A model generated the notes under the pieces. It ran no database searches. It had not been told where the DNA came from and was given only the letters and a program-made list of their open reading frames with translations. From contig CAILVZ010000042.1 in assembly GCA_903837825.1 (NCBI GenBank), forward strand, positions 1 through 64,000: 64,000 bases of DNA. Reading direction: 5' to 3'. A program made the position numbers and the translations under genes. Source of the stretch: Akkermansiaceae bacterium. Lineage in GTDB: Bacteria; Verrucomicrobiota; Verrucomicrobiia; Verrucomicrobiales; Akkermansiaceae. The stretch's first letter is position 1, and each line of letters starts with the position of its first letter. This document shows, one piece after another, positions 26,539-34,515 of this stretch.

Positions 26539-29007
26539 ATGCAAGCATGTGATCGTGACCTGACTCCCGAACTTTTGGCCCCAGCGGGCAACTGGGATTG
26601 TGCCCGGGCAGCGGTCGCGGCAGGAGCAGACGCGATTTACTTTGGATTGCCGAAGTTCAATGCACGATTGCGGGCGGACAATTTCATCGAGGCCGATCTC
26701 GAGGAGCTCATGGAATTCCTCCATCGGCACGGCGTCAAGGGGTTCATCGCCATGAACACGCTGATCTTCACTCAGGAGATGAAGGCCGCGGAAGATCAGC
26801 TTCGACGAATCGCAGCGGCCGGGGTGGACGCCTTGATTATCCAAGACCTGGGCCTCGCGAAGCTTGCCCGCGAAGTGGCGCCCAACGTCGAGCTTCACGC
26901 ATCGACCCAGATGACCATCACCTCCCCCGATGGCCTCGCCTTCGTTGAGTCGCTCTTTCCATTAGAGCGCGCAGTGCTTGCCCGCGAACTTTCCGTCCGG
27001 GAAATTGAAAAATTTCAATCTTCCTCGGTCGGCACCCGCGCGCCGCTTGAGGTGTTCGTCCATGGTGCGCTCTGCGTCGCCTATTCGGGCCAATGCCTTA
27101 CCAGTGAATCCCTTGGCCAGCGCAGTGCCAACCGTGGCGAATGCGCCCAAGCCTGCCGCATGCCTTACGAAATTGTCGTCGATGGAGAAACCCGCGACCT
27201 CGGGCCCGTGCGCTACTTGCTCAGCCCGCAAGATCTTGCCGCCGTCGATCTCATCCCCGACTTGGTCCGCGCCGGAGTGAAATCGTTCAAAATCGAAGGC
27301 CGCCTAAAATCCCCCGAGTACGTCTCCGCCGTCACCCGCGTCTATCGCAAGGCACTCGATGCCGCCATGGCAGAAAAGGAGTCCACCATCACCGCCGCCG
27401 ACCGCTACGCACTGGAAATGACATTCTCCCGCGGGCTCAGCACCGGATGGTTTGCCGGGACGAATCACCCCTACCTCACTCATGGGAAATTCGGCAAAAA
27501 ACGCGGCCCGCTGTTAGGTGAAATCATCGACTGTGGTCCCGGCTGGATTCGGCTAGGCAATCTGACAGGTGTGCCATTCACCGCTGGAGACGGCGTCGTG
27601 TTCGATGCGGGTGAAAACCGCGACCTTGAGCAAGGCGCACGGATTTGGGTGATCGAGGGCGATCGCCTCATTTTCCACCTCACCTACAGCGGCATCAACT
27701 TTGACCGCATCAAGCCCGGCCACACGCTTTACAAGACATCCGACCCCAAGCTCGACTCGGAACTCCGCCGGTTTTGGCAAAACACCCGACCACCCGAAAA
27801 AAAATCGGCGCTCCACCTGATCGTCTGCGGCAAGCCCGGCGAACCGATCGAAATCCAGAGCGGCGACTGCAAGGTACGCAGTGAGATCCCCCTGCAAGAG
27901 GCGGCCAAGCACCCGCTAAACACCGAGACTCTCGTCGCTCAACTCGGACGACTGGGTGATTCGTCCTTTGAACTCGGCTCGTTGGATAACCAACTTGAAG
28001 GCGATTGCCACATCGCCGTCTCCGCGCTGAATCAACTCCGCCGCGCCCTCGTCAAGCAGCTGGAAACCGCCGCCGCGATTCGAACGCCACTGCCAACGAT
28101 CAGCACCACCTACCGCGACTTGCTTCCGGCAGTTCCAAGCACCCAGCCCCAAGCGCCCCAGCTCTCCGTCCTCTGTCGCACGCTCGAACAAGTTCGCGCG
28201 GCCATCGAGTGCGGGGTGGATTCGATCTACTGCGACTTCGAAGACCCGCGCCGCTACAAAGAGGCCGTGGCATGTTTCCGATCGGAAAATGCAGCTACTG
28301 GATCTCAAATCCACCTCGCGACTCCACGAATCCTCAAGCCCGGCGAGACAGGATACCTAAAGCTCATCGAAAAGGCCGATCCCGACGGCCTACTCCTCCG
28401 CAACCTCGGCGCACTCCACTACTACAAGCATCGTAGCGACTTGAAAAAAATCGGCGATTTCTCTCTCAACATCGCCAATCCCATCACGGCAAAACTCTTG
28501 ATGGAAAACGCTGGGCTCGACCATCTAACGGTTTCCTACGATCTCAACATCGGCCAAGTGCTCGAGCTTCTGAACAGCGCGCCGGTCGACTGGTTTGAGC
28601 TCACGCTGCACCAGCACATGCCGATGTTTCACATGGAGCACTGCGTTTTCTGCACTTTCCTTAGCAAAGGCACCACCTACAAAGACTGCGGCCGCCCTTG
28701 TGAAAGCCACGTGGTCCACCTCCGCGACCGGGTCGGCCAACTCCACCGCCTGCAAGCCGATGTCGGCTGCCGCAACACCCTCTTCAATGGCAAAGCTCAA
28801 ACCGGCGCTCGCTACTTCCAGCACCTGCGCAACGCCGGATTGTCGCGGTTTCGCGTCGAGCTGTTAGACGAATCCGCCGACGCCACCAAAACCATCACCG
28901 CCTACCAAGACCTGCTCAGCGGCAAGTCGGACGCCTTCGACCTCCTCAACGAAGTTCAGGCACTTGAAAAACTCGGCGTCACCGAAGGCACACTCGCTGA
29001 GTTCTAG
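26539..29007 (+). CDS. rlhA: Long U32 peptidase-family protein, RlhA/YdcP-like
   Basis: A U32 protein of 822 residues. It opens PELLAPAGNWDCARAAVAAG, the family hallmark. The U32 signature EVFVHGALCVAYSGQCLTS and the following Cys pair give Cys179, Cys186, Cys202 and Cys206, likely iron-sulfur ligands. A DUF3656-like middle part and a second U32-like half follow, with EHCVFCTFLSKGTTYKDCGR near the end holding another Cys cluster. In E. coli, RlhA hydroxylates C2501 of 23S rRNA, but it is about 650 residues, so this is a longer subtype. The rRNA-modifying role is inferred from the family; despite its name, proteolysis is unlikely. Confidence 0.8.
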   Translation: MQACDRDLTPELLAPAGNWDCARAAVAAGADAIYFGLPKFNARLRADNFIEADLEELMEFLHRHGVKGFIAMNTLIFTQEMKAAEDQLRRIAAAGVDALIIQDLGLAKLAREVAPNVELHASTQMTITSPDGLAFVESLFPLERAVLARELSVREIEKFQSSSVGTRAPLEVFVHGALCVAYSGQCLTSESLGQRSANRGECAQACRMPYEIVVDGETRDLGPVRYLLSPQDLAAVDLIPDLVRAGVKSFKIEGRLKSPEYVSAVTRVYRKALDAAMAEKESTITAADRYALEMTFSRGLSTGWFAGTNHPYLTHGKFGKKRGPLLGEIIDCGPGWIRLGNLTGVPFTAGDGVVFDAGENRDLEQGARIWVIEGDRLIFHLTYSGINFDRIKPGHTLYKTSDPKLDSELRRFWQNTRPPEKKSALHLIVCGKPGEPIEIQSGDCKVRSEIPLQEAAKHPLNTETLVAQLGRLGDSSFELGSLDNQLEGDCHIAVSALNQLRRALVKQLETAAAIRTPLPTISTTYRDLLPAVPSTQPQAPQLSVLCRTLEQVRAAIECGVDSIYCDFEDPRRYKEAVACFRSENAATGSQIHLATPRILKPGETGYLKLIEKADPDGLLLRNLGALHYYKHRSDLKKIGDFSLNIANPITAKLLMENAGLDHLTVSYDLNIGQVLELLNSAPVDWFELTLHQHMPMFHMEHCVFCTFLSKGTTYKDCGRPCESHVVHLRDRVGQLHRLQADVGCRNTLFNGKAQTGARYFQHLRNAGLSRFRVELLDESADATKTITAYQDLLSGKSDAFDLLNEVQALEKLGVTEGTLAEF

Positions 29008-29530
29008 TTCTGAACATGCGGCGCATGGGAGCTTCGGCATCCGTCACGGATTCTCATCTTTTGATCATGGTTCGCCAAGAGAAACCAGATTCTAGGCTTG
29101 CCCCAGTGTGTACCGTGTGTGTTTTAAATGCGACGCTCAGTCGCCACATTATATCCAGACTCAAAGCTGAAGGCTGAGAGATTGTGAATGTTCGGGGAAC
29201 ACGCGCCCTCGCGTGTTGACTTCGGGACCCTCGCCGGAGCTATCTCTTGATAACCTTCTTCGTCCTCCTCTTCTCCCCACTCGCCGCTGACCAACCTTGA
29301 TGAATACAAATAGGCTTACATCTTGTCTGGGATTTAGAAATGCAAATTGCCCTTGGCGCATCTTTCGTGGCCCCATATGCTTCGTCCGTGACTGGAATTC
29401 CCAGAATCTTGCCTTTTTGGGCTGCCTTTGTCCTGAAACAACCGCGCGCGACTGTTCCAGGTAAAATGCCGCGCGTGACTCAATAAAACTGTTCGAAAAA
29501 AGAAACACTAGAACCAAAAGTAAACTTCCT
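29008..29530. other. Non-coding stretch with perfect palindrome
   Basis: About 520 bp between the U32 gene and the accessory patch. A 118-codon minus-strand frame exists but is very rich in Arg, Ser and Gly and looks like chance. The striking element is a perfect 8-bp inverted repeat, AACACGCG at 29198-29205 and CGCGTGTT at 29210-29217, with a 4-bp loop, inside a GC-rich stretch. Similar text recurs, from memory, in verrucomicrobial intergenic DNA, so it may be a dispersed repeat. The last 60 bp before 29531 are AT-rich and could hold a promoter. Confidence 0.4.
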
Positions 29531-29980
29531 ATGATTATTGAAATTGCATTAGGTATCGTGCTCGCAGCGCTAATACTGGCAGCGTTACCTTACATTCTTC
29601 AGCTTATTGCCGGAGCTGGCGCAATAGCTGCTATTGTTGTTGTTTTTATTCTCGTTGTTACTTTTGTCATCAAAGAACCAGCAGTCCTCTTTGCCATACC
29701 ATTCGCCGCCGCAGTATTCGCACTACAAAAATACTACAACAAAAGCTCAAATGTTAGAATATTTTCATGGGGAGTATTTACGCTCTTTTGGCTACTATAT
29801 ACGACGGTGGTGTTATACGCGCTCCACGACGCACCGAATTTTGGCCTAACAAAAGCACCACTAGTAACGCTCTTTGGCATACTATTCTTCTCCACGCCAA
29901 CGATTCTCTCATTACTGAAGTTTAGAAAAGTGCTAAAGAAAGAAAGGGAAGGCGCTTCCACTAGCTCATCATTCGAATGA
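29531..29980 (+). CDS. Small four-span membrane protein, unknown
   Basis: A 149-residue membrane protein with no family I recognise. Four hydrophobic segments are visible: about 3-24, 29-48, 50-66 and a pair near 78-130. A short basic and Ser-rich cytoplasmic tail follows (KVLKKEREGASTSSSFE). Composition is clearly more AT-rich than the flanking housekeeping genes. Its stop overlaps the start of the HEPN-like gene (ATGA at 29977), so the two are translationally coupled. The pair looks like one gene-cassette unit ahead of the attC-like site at 30442. Confidence 0.7.
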   Translation: MIIEIALGIVLAALILAALPYILQLIAGAGAIAAIVVVFILVVTFVIKEPAVLFAIPFAAAVFALQKYYNKSSNVRIFSWGVFTLFWLLYTTVVLYALHDAPNFGLTKAPLVTLFGILFFSTPTILSLLKFRKVLKKEREGASTSSSFE

Positions 29981-30441
29981 CGGAATATAGAAATAATCCC
30001 AAAATATGGGAGGCGACCTGTTATCAACTCCTCGATACACTCTTAGTCATGGAGAAGGGCATTCTATCCTCAAGCGATAGGGAAATTCACAGCGCACGCT
30101 TATCGGCAATGATGATTGCAGGCTTCGCATTCGAGAACGCTTTCAAGTCTTGGTATCTAAAAGAACAAAAAGGAATCCTATACGACGAAGAAGGAAAGCA
30201 AAAAGGTTTTAGCTCACATGCCTTCACCACTTGGGTTGCACAACACCGAATAGAACTCCTAGGTTGGGAGTCTGAAGCCCTCGACAAATCCGAGTTCATC
30301 TGTGTCGCTTGGGGCAGATATCCAGCACACAATAGAAACGAAAAAGAAAGAAAACATGAAACTTGGGGGATGGGTGATGTCGACCAGTTAAGAAATCTAA
30401 TTGGTCGCCTTCTTGATAGAACCGTAACCTATAAAAAATGA
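29977..30441 (+). CDS. HEPN-like small helical protein
   Basis: A 154-residue, mostly helical soluble protein. SARLSAMMIAGFAFENAFKS followed by WYLKEQKG resembles the first helices of HEPN-type domains (a-x-E-x-x-K pattern), and ICVAWGRYPAHNRNEKE resembles the W-GRYP motif seen in many small HEPN-like proteins. The exact catalytic R-x4-6-H of nuclease HEPNs is not clear: R-YPA-H has three residues between. It may therefore be a non-nuclease or divergent member. It is coupled to the membrane protein upstream and its stop abuts an attC-like site. A role in defence or stress is possible but not shown. Confidence 0.6.
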   Translation: MTEYRNNPKIWEATCYQLLDTLLVMEKGILSSSDREIHSARLSAMMIAGFAFENAFKSWYLKEQKGILYDEEGKQKGFSSHAFTTWVAQHRIELLGWESEALDKSEFICVAWGRYPAHNRNEKERKHETWGMGDVDQLRNLIGRLLDRTVTYKK

Positions 30442-30507
30442 TTCGAACCAGTCGTGATAGCCAACGCCCAGGCTCCGCCTAGCCGTCGGCTACACTCTAC
30501 GTTCGCC
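30442..30507 (+). repeat. attC-like recombination site
   Basis: A 66-bp imperfect palindrome with the layout of an integron attC site. The R'' box TTCGAAC (30442-30448) pairs with R' GTTCGCC (30501-30507) over CGAAC/GTTCG. Five-base spacers follow on both sides (CAGTC and TCTAC). The L'' box GTGATAG (30454-30460) pairs with L' CTACAC (30490-30495) except for one extra A, like the extrahelical base that IntI reads. It begins right after the HEPN-like stop codon, and the next gene starts 38 bp later. No integrase is in the window. Confidence 0.6.
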
Positions 30508-30545
30508 AGAAAATATCTCAAACCATCTAAACCAACTCACATCCT

Positions 30546-30989
30546 ATGCTAATTTGGAGCGGTTACGGAATACTAGTAGCACCAATCGTTTTCATAACGG
30601 TGGTAGCGTCGATCATTACTACCGGAATGTTCACTGATGACGAGTATCTCACCAATAATCCGTGGCCCGGAGGTGTTGCACTGCTGTTTTCTGGCGTTGC
30701 TTGTTGGCATCTTGGTGGTTGGTTGCGCAACCGCCACAATCGAGTCCTTTTTGATCGCTCAACAGGTGAAGACGTGGTCCTGCGACCCGGAACATCATTT
30801 TTCTTTATTCCCATGCGTGCATGGGGTCCGATACTCGGACTCGTGGGAGTCTTTCTGATCTGCGGCAACGTCATCGAACGCATGTCCTCCCCTACAGCGC
30901 CCCCACAACAGAAGACTGAATCTACCGAGCCTAGCCCACGTGACATCAAGAAGACAGCCGGACGAGACGCTCCATCCAACGGCGGATAA
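30546..30989 (+). CDS. Small membrane protein, cassette-like
   Basis: A 147-residue protein with three predicted membrane spans (about 5-27, 43-59 and 93-111) and a polar tail rich in Pro, Thr and Lys. Between spans lies HNRVLFDRSTGEDVVLRPGT followed by SFFFIPMRAWGP. That is a pattern I recall from small uncharacterised membrane proteins of several phyla, including some carried on integron cassettes. No enzymatic motif is seen. It is flanked by attC-like sites on both sides, and its TAA stop lies inside the second one, a common layout for cassette genes. Confidence 0.7.
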   Translation: MLIWSGYGILVAPIVFITVVASIITTGMFTDDEYLTNNPWPGGVALLFSGVACWHLGGWLRNRHNRVLFDRSTGEDVVLRPGTSFFFIPMRAWGPILGLVGVFLICGNVIERMSSPTAPPQQKTESTEPSPRDIKKTAGRDAPSNGG

Positions 30990-31043
30990 CGTCCTTCTTT
31001 GAACTGGCTTTCATCCCCGCCGTGGATGAGCTAGGCGTTGGGC
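30974..31043 (+). repeat. Second attC-like site, less regular
   Basis: A stem-forming stretch ending in GCGTTGGGC, whose last seven bases GTTGGGC (31037-31043) fit the R' consensus GTTRRRY. A perfect RYYYAAC box, ATCCAAC, lies at 30974-30980 and pairs with five bases of R'. The alternative GGATAAC (30984-30990) overlaps the stop codon. The inner arms CTGGCTTTCATCC (31004-31016) and GGATGAGCTAG (31024-31034) pair with two extra T bases and one G-T wobble. The next ATG is only 12 bp further on. Spacer lengths are less canonical than in the first site. Confidence 0.48.
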
Positions 31044-31055
31044 AAGAAAATTCAA

Positions 31056-31427
31056 ATGAAACCTCATCGCCGACAAGTCCCCGTCCTCCTGGGTGTGGCG
31101 GCTATCTCTGCATCACTATTCTTCGGGATCGTTCATGTTTACAGAACCAAGATCGTGACAATCGAGCTCGATGCTAGAATCGATATCGACGAGATCTTGC
31201 GGTAGATCGAATCACTTTCCAACGCGAAGGTCGTATCAGCATTTCGGAACATATCCTCCGTCTTCAGTTCGGACAAGATCGACCAGATCAATCAATTTCC
31301 CGGACAACAAGCAGACATCCTCGCAGTGATCAGGTTTAGCGAGTTGGAACAGGGGGCGATGAAGAAGCCCATCGCAGCACATTCGCTACCCCGCGAAACT
31401 CCTTGCGTAGGCCATTGGGAAAACTAG
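31056..31427 (+). pseudogene. Broken ORF with in-frame TAG after attC-like site
   Basis: An ATG at 31056 opens a frame of 49 codons with a basic start and one hydrophobic segment (VPVLLGVAAISASLFFGIVH), ending in TAG at 31203-31205. The same frame continues without another stop to 31425. It reads IESLSNAKVVSAF and later DKIDQINQFPGQQADIL, which looks like real protein. The simplest reading is a single-pass membrane protein truncated by a nonsense mutation. A 49-residue protein or readthrough are alternatives. Family not recognised. The last 30 codons may already be non-coding. Confidence 0.5.
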
Positions 31428-31531
31428 GGTTATTGAAAATCATCTGATCCTTCATGCCGATGCCACCACTCAACAGCGTTATCCACCGGGCATTTGAGAA
31501 CCAGGCGCCAAAAGCATGCACCGATCCCCTC

Positions 31532-32755
31532 ATGGGAGGACTCGGGAAATCACGGCTTGGCATCATGCTCCTCGTTTTCGCCTGCTGGAGTGGCAGGGCT
31601 CATGGCTTGGATGTCCGGGTGTGGAATGATTCCCAAGGCCGCGCCATCCATGCCACGATGATCCGTGCGGACACCGGAAATGTCACACTCAAGCTCAACG
31701 ACGGTCGTGAGGTACCCTACCCACTGGCCAAGTTGTCGGAGGCGGACAGGAGCTACGTCGAGACCGCTCGTGGGCAGTCGACCGATCGTGCCAGTTCCAC
31801 CCAAGCAAAATCCGACGATCCATCCGGCGTGGCGACTTTTGAATCCGAGTGGCCGGGGTTGGTTCGATTCGCTGAAGATCCTGAAATTGCGACCCTCGAG
31901 GAGGATGCGGGCAAAAAACGTTTCGTGTATGAAAGCGCGAACTATCGGTATCTCTGCGATGTGAGGCTTTCTCAGTCGGTGGTCAAAGGCTTTGCCGTGA
32001 TGTTTGAGGCCACGCGTCTTTATTGTCGTAGCCTGCCGCTCTGCTTGAATGGTGGGGACAAAACGGATGGCAAGCTGCAGATCTTGCTCTTCGAAAAACA
32101 AGAAGACTACGCAAGTGCGGGCGGCCCTGACGGAACTGCTGGCGTTTTCATCTCGCAGAAGCATGCCGTGCTGGTTCCTCTCACGAGTCTTGGCGTCCGC
32201 CCCGTTGGCAATGGCTACATGCTTGATCGCGACAAGAGCAGTAAGACCCTCCCCCACGAACTCGCCCACCAACTCACTCCCATTCCCTATTTCAAATCTG
32301 GCGGCTGGTTCACCGAGGGTCTAGCAGAATACATCGGCAACACCCCGTATCGCGCTGGAACCTATACCGTGCGCAATAACCAACGCGCCCTCGTCGAGTA
32401 CGTCACCGGATACGGCTCAAAGCAAATGGGTGGCAGAGCGCTGGGCAAAAAGATTTCGTTGATGGATCTCAAGTCGTTTATGTTGCAGGAATACTCGAGC
32501 TTCACCTCAGATCCTCAACGCAGCTATGGATGTGGCTTGTTGCTCACCATCTACTTCTTGCACATGGATGGCGAGGGTGATGGGGCAAGGATCAAGAAGT
32601 TCCTCAAATCTCTAGCAGCCGGCAAGCCCACGGAAGAATCGTTTGCCCTTCTCTTAGACGGGCGGACTTATGAGCAACTGGAAAAAGAAATCACCAAGGC
32701 CTGGAGCAAAAATGGAGTGGATCTGAGCTTCGGCAAAGCCCCCAGCAAGTCATAA
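31532..32755 (+). CDS. Secreted DUF1570-like gluzincin with SHD1-type domain
   Basis: A 407-residue exported metalloprotease-like protein. The ATG at 31532 gives a signal peptide ending near AHG; earlier in-frame starts are less likely. Residues about 27-75 form an SLA1-homology-1-like domain (VWNDSQGRAIHATMIRADTG, ending LAKLSEADRSYV), a module common in Planctomycetes and Verrucomicrobia. The catalytic part has HELAH at 242-246 and WFTEGLAEY about 16 residues later, giving the third ligand Glu of a gluzincin. Substrate unknown. It follows the accessory patch and starts a run of secreted or envelope proteins. Confidence 0.82.
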   Translation: MGGLGKSRLGIMLLVFACWSGRAHGLDVRVWNDSQGRAIHATMIRADTGNVTLKLNDGREVPYPLAKLSEADRSYVETARGQSTDRASSTQAKSDDPSGVATFESEWPGLVRFAEDPEIATLEEDAGKKRFVYESANYRYLCDVRLSQSVVKGFAVMFEATRLYCRSLPLCLNGGDKTDGKLQILLFEKQEDYASAGGPDGTAGVFISQKHAVLVPLTSLGVRPVGNGYMLDRDKSSKTLPHELAHQLTPIPYFKSGGWFTEGLAEYIGNTPYRAGTYTVRNNQRALVEYVTGYGSKQMGGRALGKKISLMDLKSFMLQEYSSFTSDPQRSYGCGLLLTIYFLHMDGEGDGARIKKFLKSLAAGKPTEESFALLLDGRTYEQLEKEITKAWSKNGVDLSFGKAPSKS

Positions 32756-32766
32756 GTTCTCCACCT

Positions 32767-33528
32767 TCACCACTGAAAGATCAGTGGTGGAATGATGATT
32801 CTTGATTTCGCTGCTTGATGGTCCTCGCTTTCTTCAACCGCAGTGACCACATCGTTCTCAAACTCAACAAACGATTTGCTTTTCTCCACTCGCGTGACGC
32901 TTACCAAGCGGCGGTAGGTATTGCCCGTCGCGCGATCGACCTCAGTGACGTAGTTTTTGACATCTTCGTATTCGATGAAGTCCCAGCGCCCCGACTCACC
33001 CGTGGCGGTTTTCCGCGTGGTCGTTTTGGTCGGCTTGCCTTTTGATAACGTGACCTCATCGAGTGTCATCCCGATGGCGACCTGATTTCTCGCGATGAGG
33101 TTTTGAATTTGGATTTGGCGATCGTAGAGCGATTTTAAATGCGAGACGAATTCGGGATCGGTGGAGGAAAACGCCCAAGGAGCCGCCCAACCCGCAATCC
33201 CGTCGCGAGTTCCTTGGCCACGGACGCGGTAAATTTTATCAGTGATGGCTTCCAAGCGGACTGTTTGATTTCCTTTCAGAGTCCCGAGGCGTTGCTTGCC
33301 TTCTTTATCAGAAAAAACCGGAGCATCTTTTGCCACTTGGAGGTCGATGGGTTTTTTCAAGGTTTGGTCGAGATAGACCACCGTCGGATCCGAGTCTAAC
33401 AACGACTTGCGCTCGACGCGTTTGATTTCACCCTGCAGCGGAACCACAAGCACGGCGGCAATCATGGTGAGGCGTCCTAGCTGCATGAGCACCAACGTAG
33501 CGTGTTTTTTCAAAAGTGAAATCCTCAT
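32767..33528 (-). CDS. Exported SH3-like protein with SmpA/OmlA-type segment
   Basis: A 253-residue protein with a signal peptide (cleavage near residue 33). An SH3-like beta region lies at about 60-120 (APVFSDKEGKQRLGTLKGNQ, then YRVRGQGTRDGIAGWAAP). A helical stretch follows, then IGMTLDEVTLSKGKPTKTTT, which resembles the SmpA/OmlA/BamE-like motif in which a short helix marks the start of a small beta fold. No catalytic residues are evident. It probably acts in the periplasm as a binding protein. It converges with the DUF1570-like gene, 11 bp apart. Confidence 0.72.
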   Translation of the reverse strand: MRISLLKKHATLVLMQLGRLTMIAAVLVVPLQGEIKRVERKSLLDSDPTVVYLDQTLKKPIDLQVAKDAPVFSDKEGKQRLGTLKGNQTVRLEAITDKIYRVRGQGTRDGIAGWAAPWAFSSTDPEFVSHLKSLYDRQIQIQNLIARNQVAIGMTLDEVTLSKGKPTKTTTRKTATGESGRWDFIEYEDVKNYVTEVDRATGNTYRRLVSVTRVEKSKSFVEFENDVVTAVEESEDHQAAKSRIIIPPLIFQW

Positions 33529-33579
33529 TTTTGGACGTTGGCGTCCCGGATTTCAGCGTGCCGATCTCATGACTGGATT

Positions 33580-34425
33580 TTATCCCTCGTGAGGCGCGGG
33601 TGCTTCACCCTTTGGCTTCCGATTCGATTTCGCATGGGGGCTTGCGAGCGCTTCGAGATGCTTTTTCGCCGATTCCCTTGCCTTGGCGATCTCCTCCGGC
33701 GTCAATAGATAACCTTGCTTGGCTCCGCCCATCAGGCGCCCTTTCGGCAGGTCGGTTTTGGCCGGATGAGTCAGCGTAAGGCTATGGCCAAGTTCGTGAG
33801 ATAACGTGCGACTAAGGGATCCGATATTCATCGGCTCTGGTTCGGTGAGGAGCGTTTTCTTGGGCGGCTCTTGCCCATGGCTGAACTTGTTCGTCCAAAC
33901 TCCTAGCAGAACGCGATTTCCTCCTAGGGCCGCCACCCCTTGCAACGTCTCACCAACATAGGGGAAGAAATAAACATTGATCGCCGCAGGATGCACTTCT
34001 AACGGATTGAAAAGGCTTCGGGTGAGTTCAAACGGTGAGCCATGAGCTTGATCCGCATCGGCGCGCTTGAAGTCTGCAATTTGCTGGAGGAGGCGTGCGC
34101 GGTTCGGCGATTCGGGGATCGGTTCTTCGGCGATCCTCTCGATTTCAAAGCGAATGTCTGCCTGTTTCCAGATCCGATTGACCTCGGGCAGTACGATGGT
34201 TTTCACCTCATCGGGTGTGACCCAAACTTCGAGGTTGAGCCCACGGACCGCGAGCGTCGCGCCTTGGGTGAGATGAAGGCGCAATGGCAAGACCAGTTCC
34301 TCATCGGCACGGACATGGCCAAACAGACCCACGAGCGCAATGAAAACGAGATGCCAGCGCGTGCTGCCGTGACGGGTGTTGCGGATCGGATTGGGGGAAA
34401 CGGGCGGTTGGTTCGATAGATTCAT
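33580..34425 (-). CDS. Secreted metzincin-like zinc protease
   Basis: A 281-residue protein with a long basic N-terminus, a hydrophobic export segment at about 25-40 and a catalytic motif HELGHSLTLTH (His210, Glu211, His214, His220). This is the HExxHxxxxxH signature of metzincins, with a plausible Met-turn at Met232 (RLMGGAKQG). The helix TPDEVKTIVLPEVNRIWKQA is reminiscent of the N-lobe of such proteases. It is the second predicted metalloprotease within 3 kb. The polar tail (SAKKHLEALASPHAKSNRKP) looks disordered. Substrate unknown. Confidence 0.82.
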   Translation of the reverse strand: MNLSNQPPVSPNPIRNTRHGSTRWHLVFIALVGLFGHVRADEELVLPLRLHLTQGATLAVRGLNLEVWVTPDEVKTIVLPEVNRIWKQADIRFEIERIAEEPIPESPNRARLLQQIADFKRADADQAHGSPFELTRSLFNPLEVHPAAINVYFFPYVGETLQGVAALGGNRVLLGVWTNKFSHGQEPPKKTLLTEPEPMNIGSLSRTLSHELGHSLTLTHPAKTDLPKGRLMGGAKQGYLLTPEEIAKARESAKKHLEALASPHAKSNRKPKGEAPAPHEG

Positions 34426-34515
34426 GGCTCAAGTTGAACGAGGGTTCATCATTACCCAACGCTTCATTTTGTAAAGCCGCCAGGTAGGGTTCCTCGGTTA
34501 GACAGGCCGATCGTC

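Noticed and set aside
29161-29517. A 118-codon minus-strand frame in the 520-bp gap
   Set aside because: Its Arg/Ser/Gly-rich text runs through the palindrome and resembles translated repeat DNA rather than a protein.
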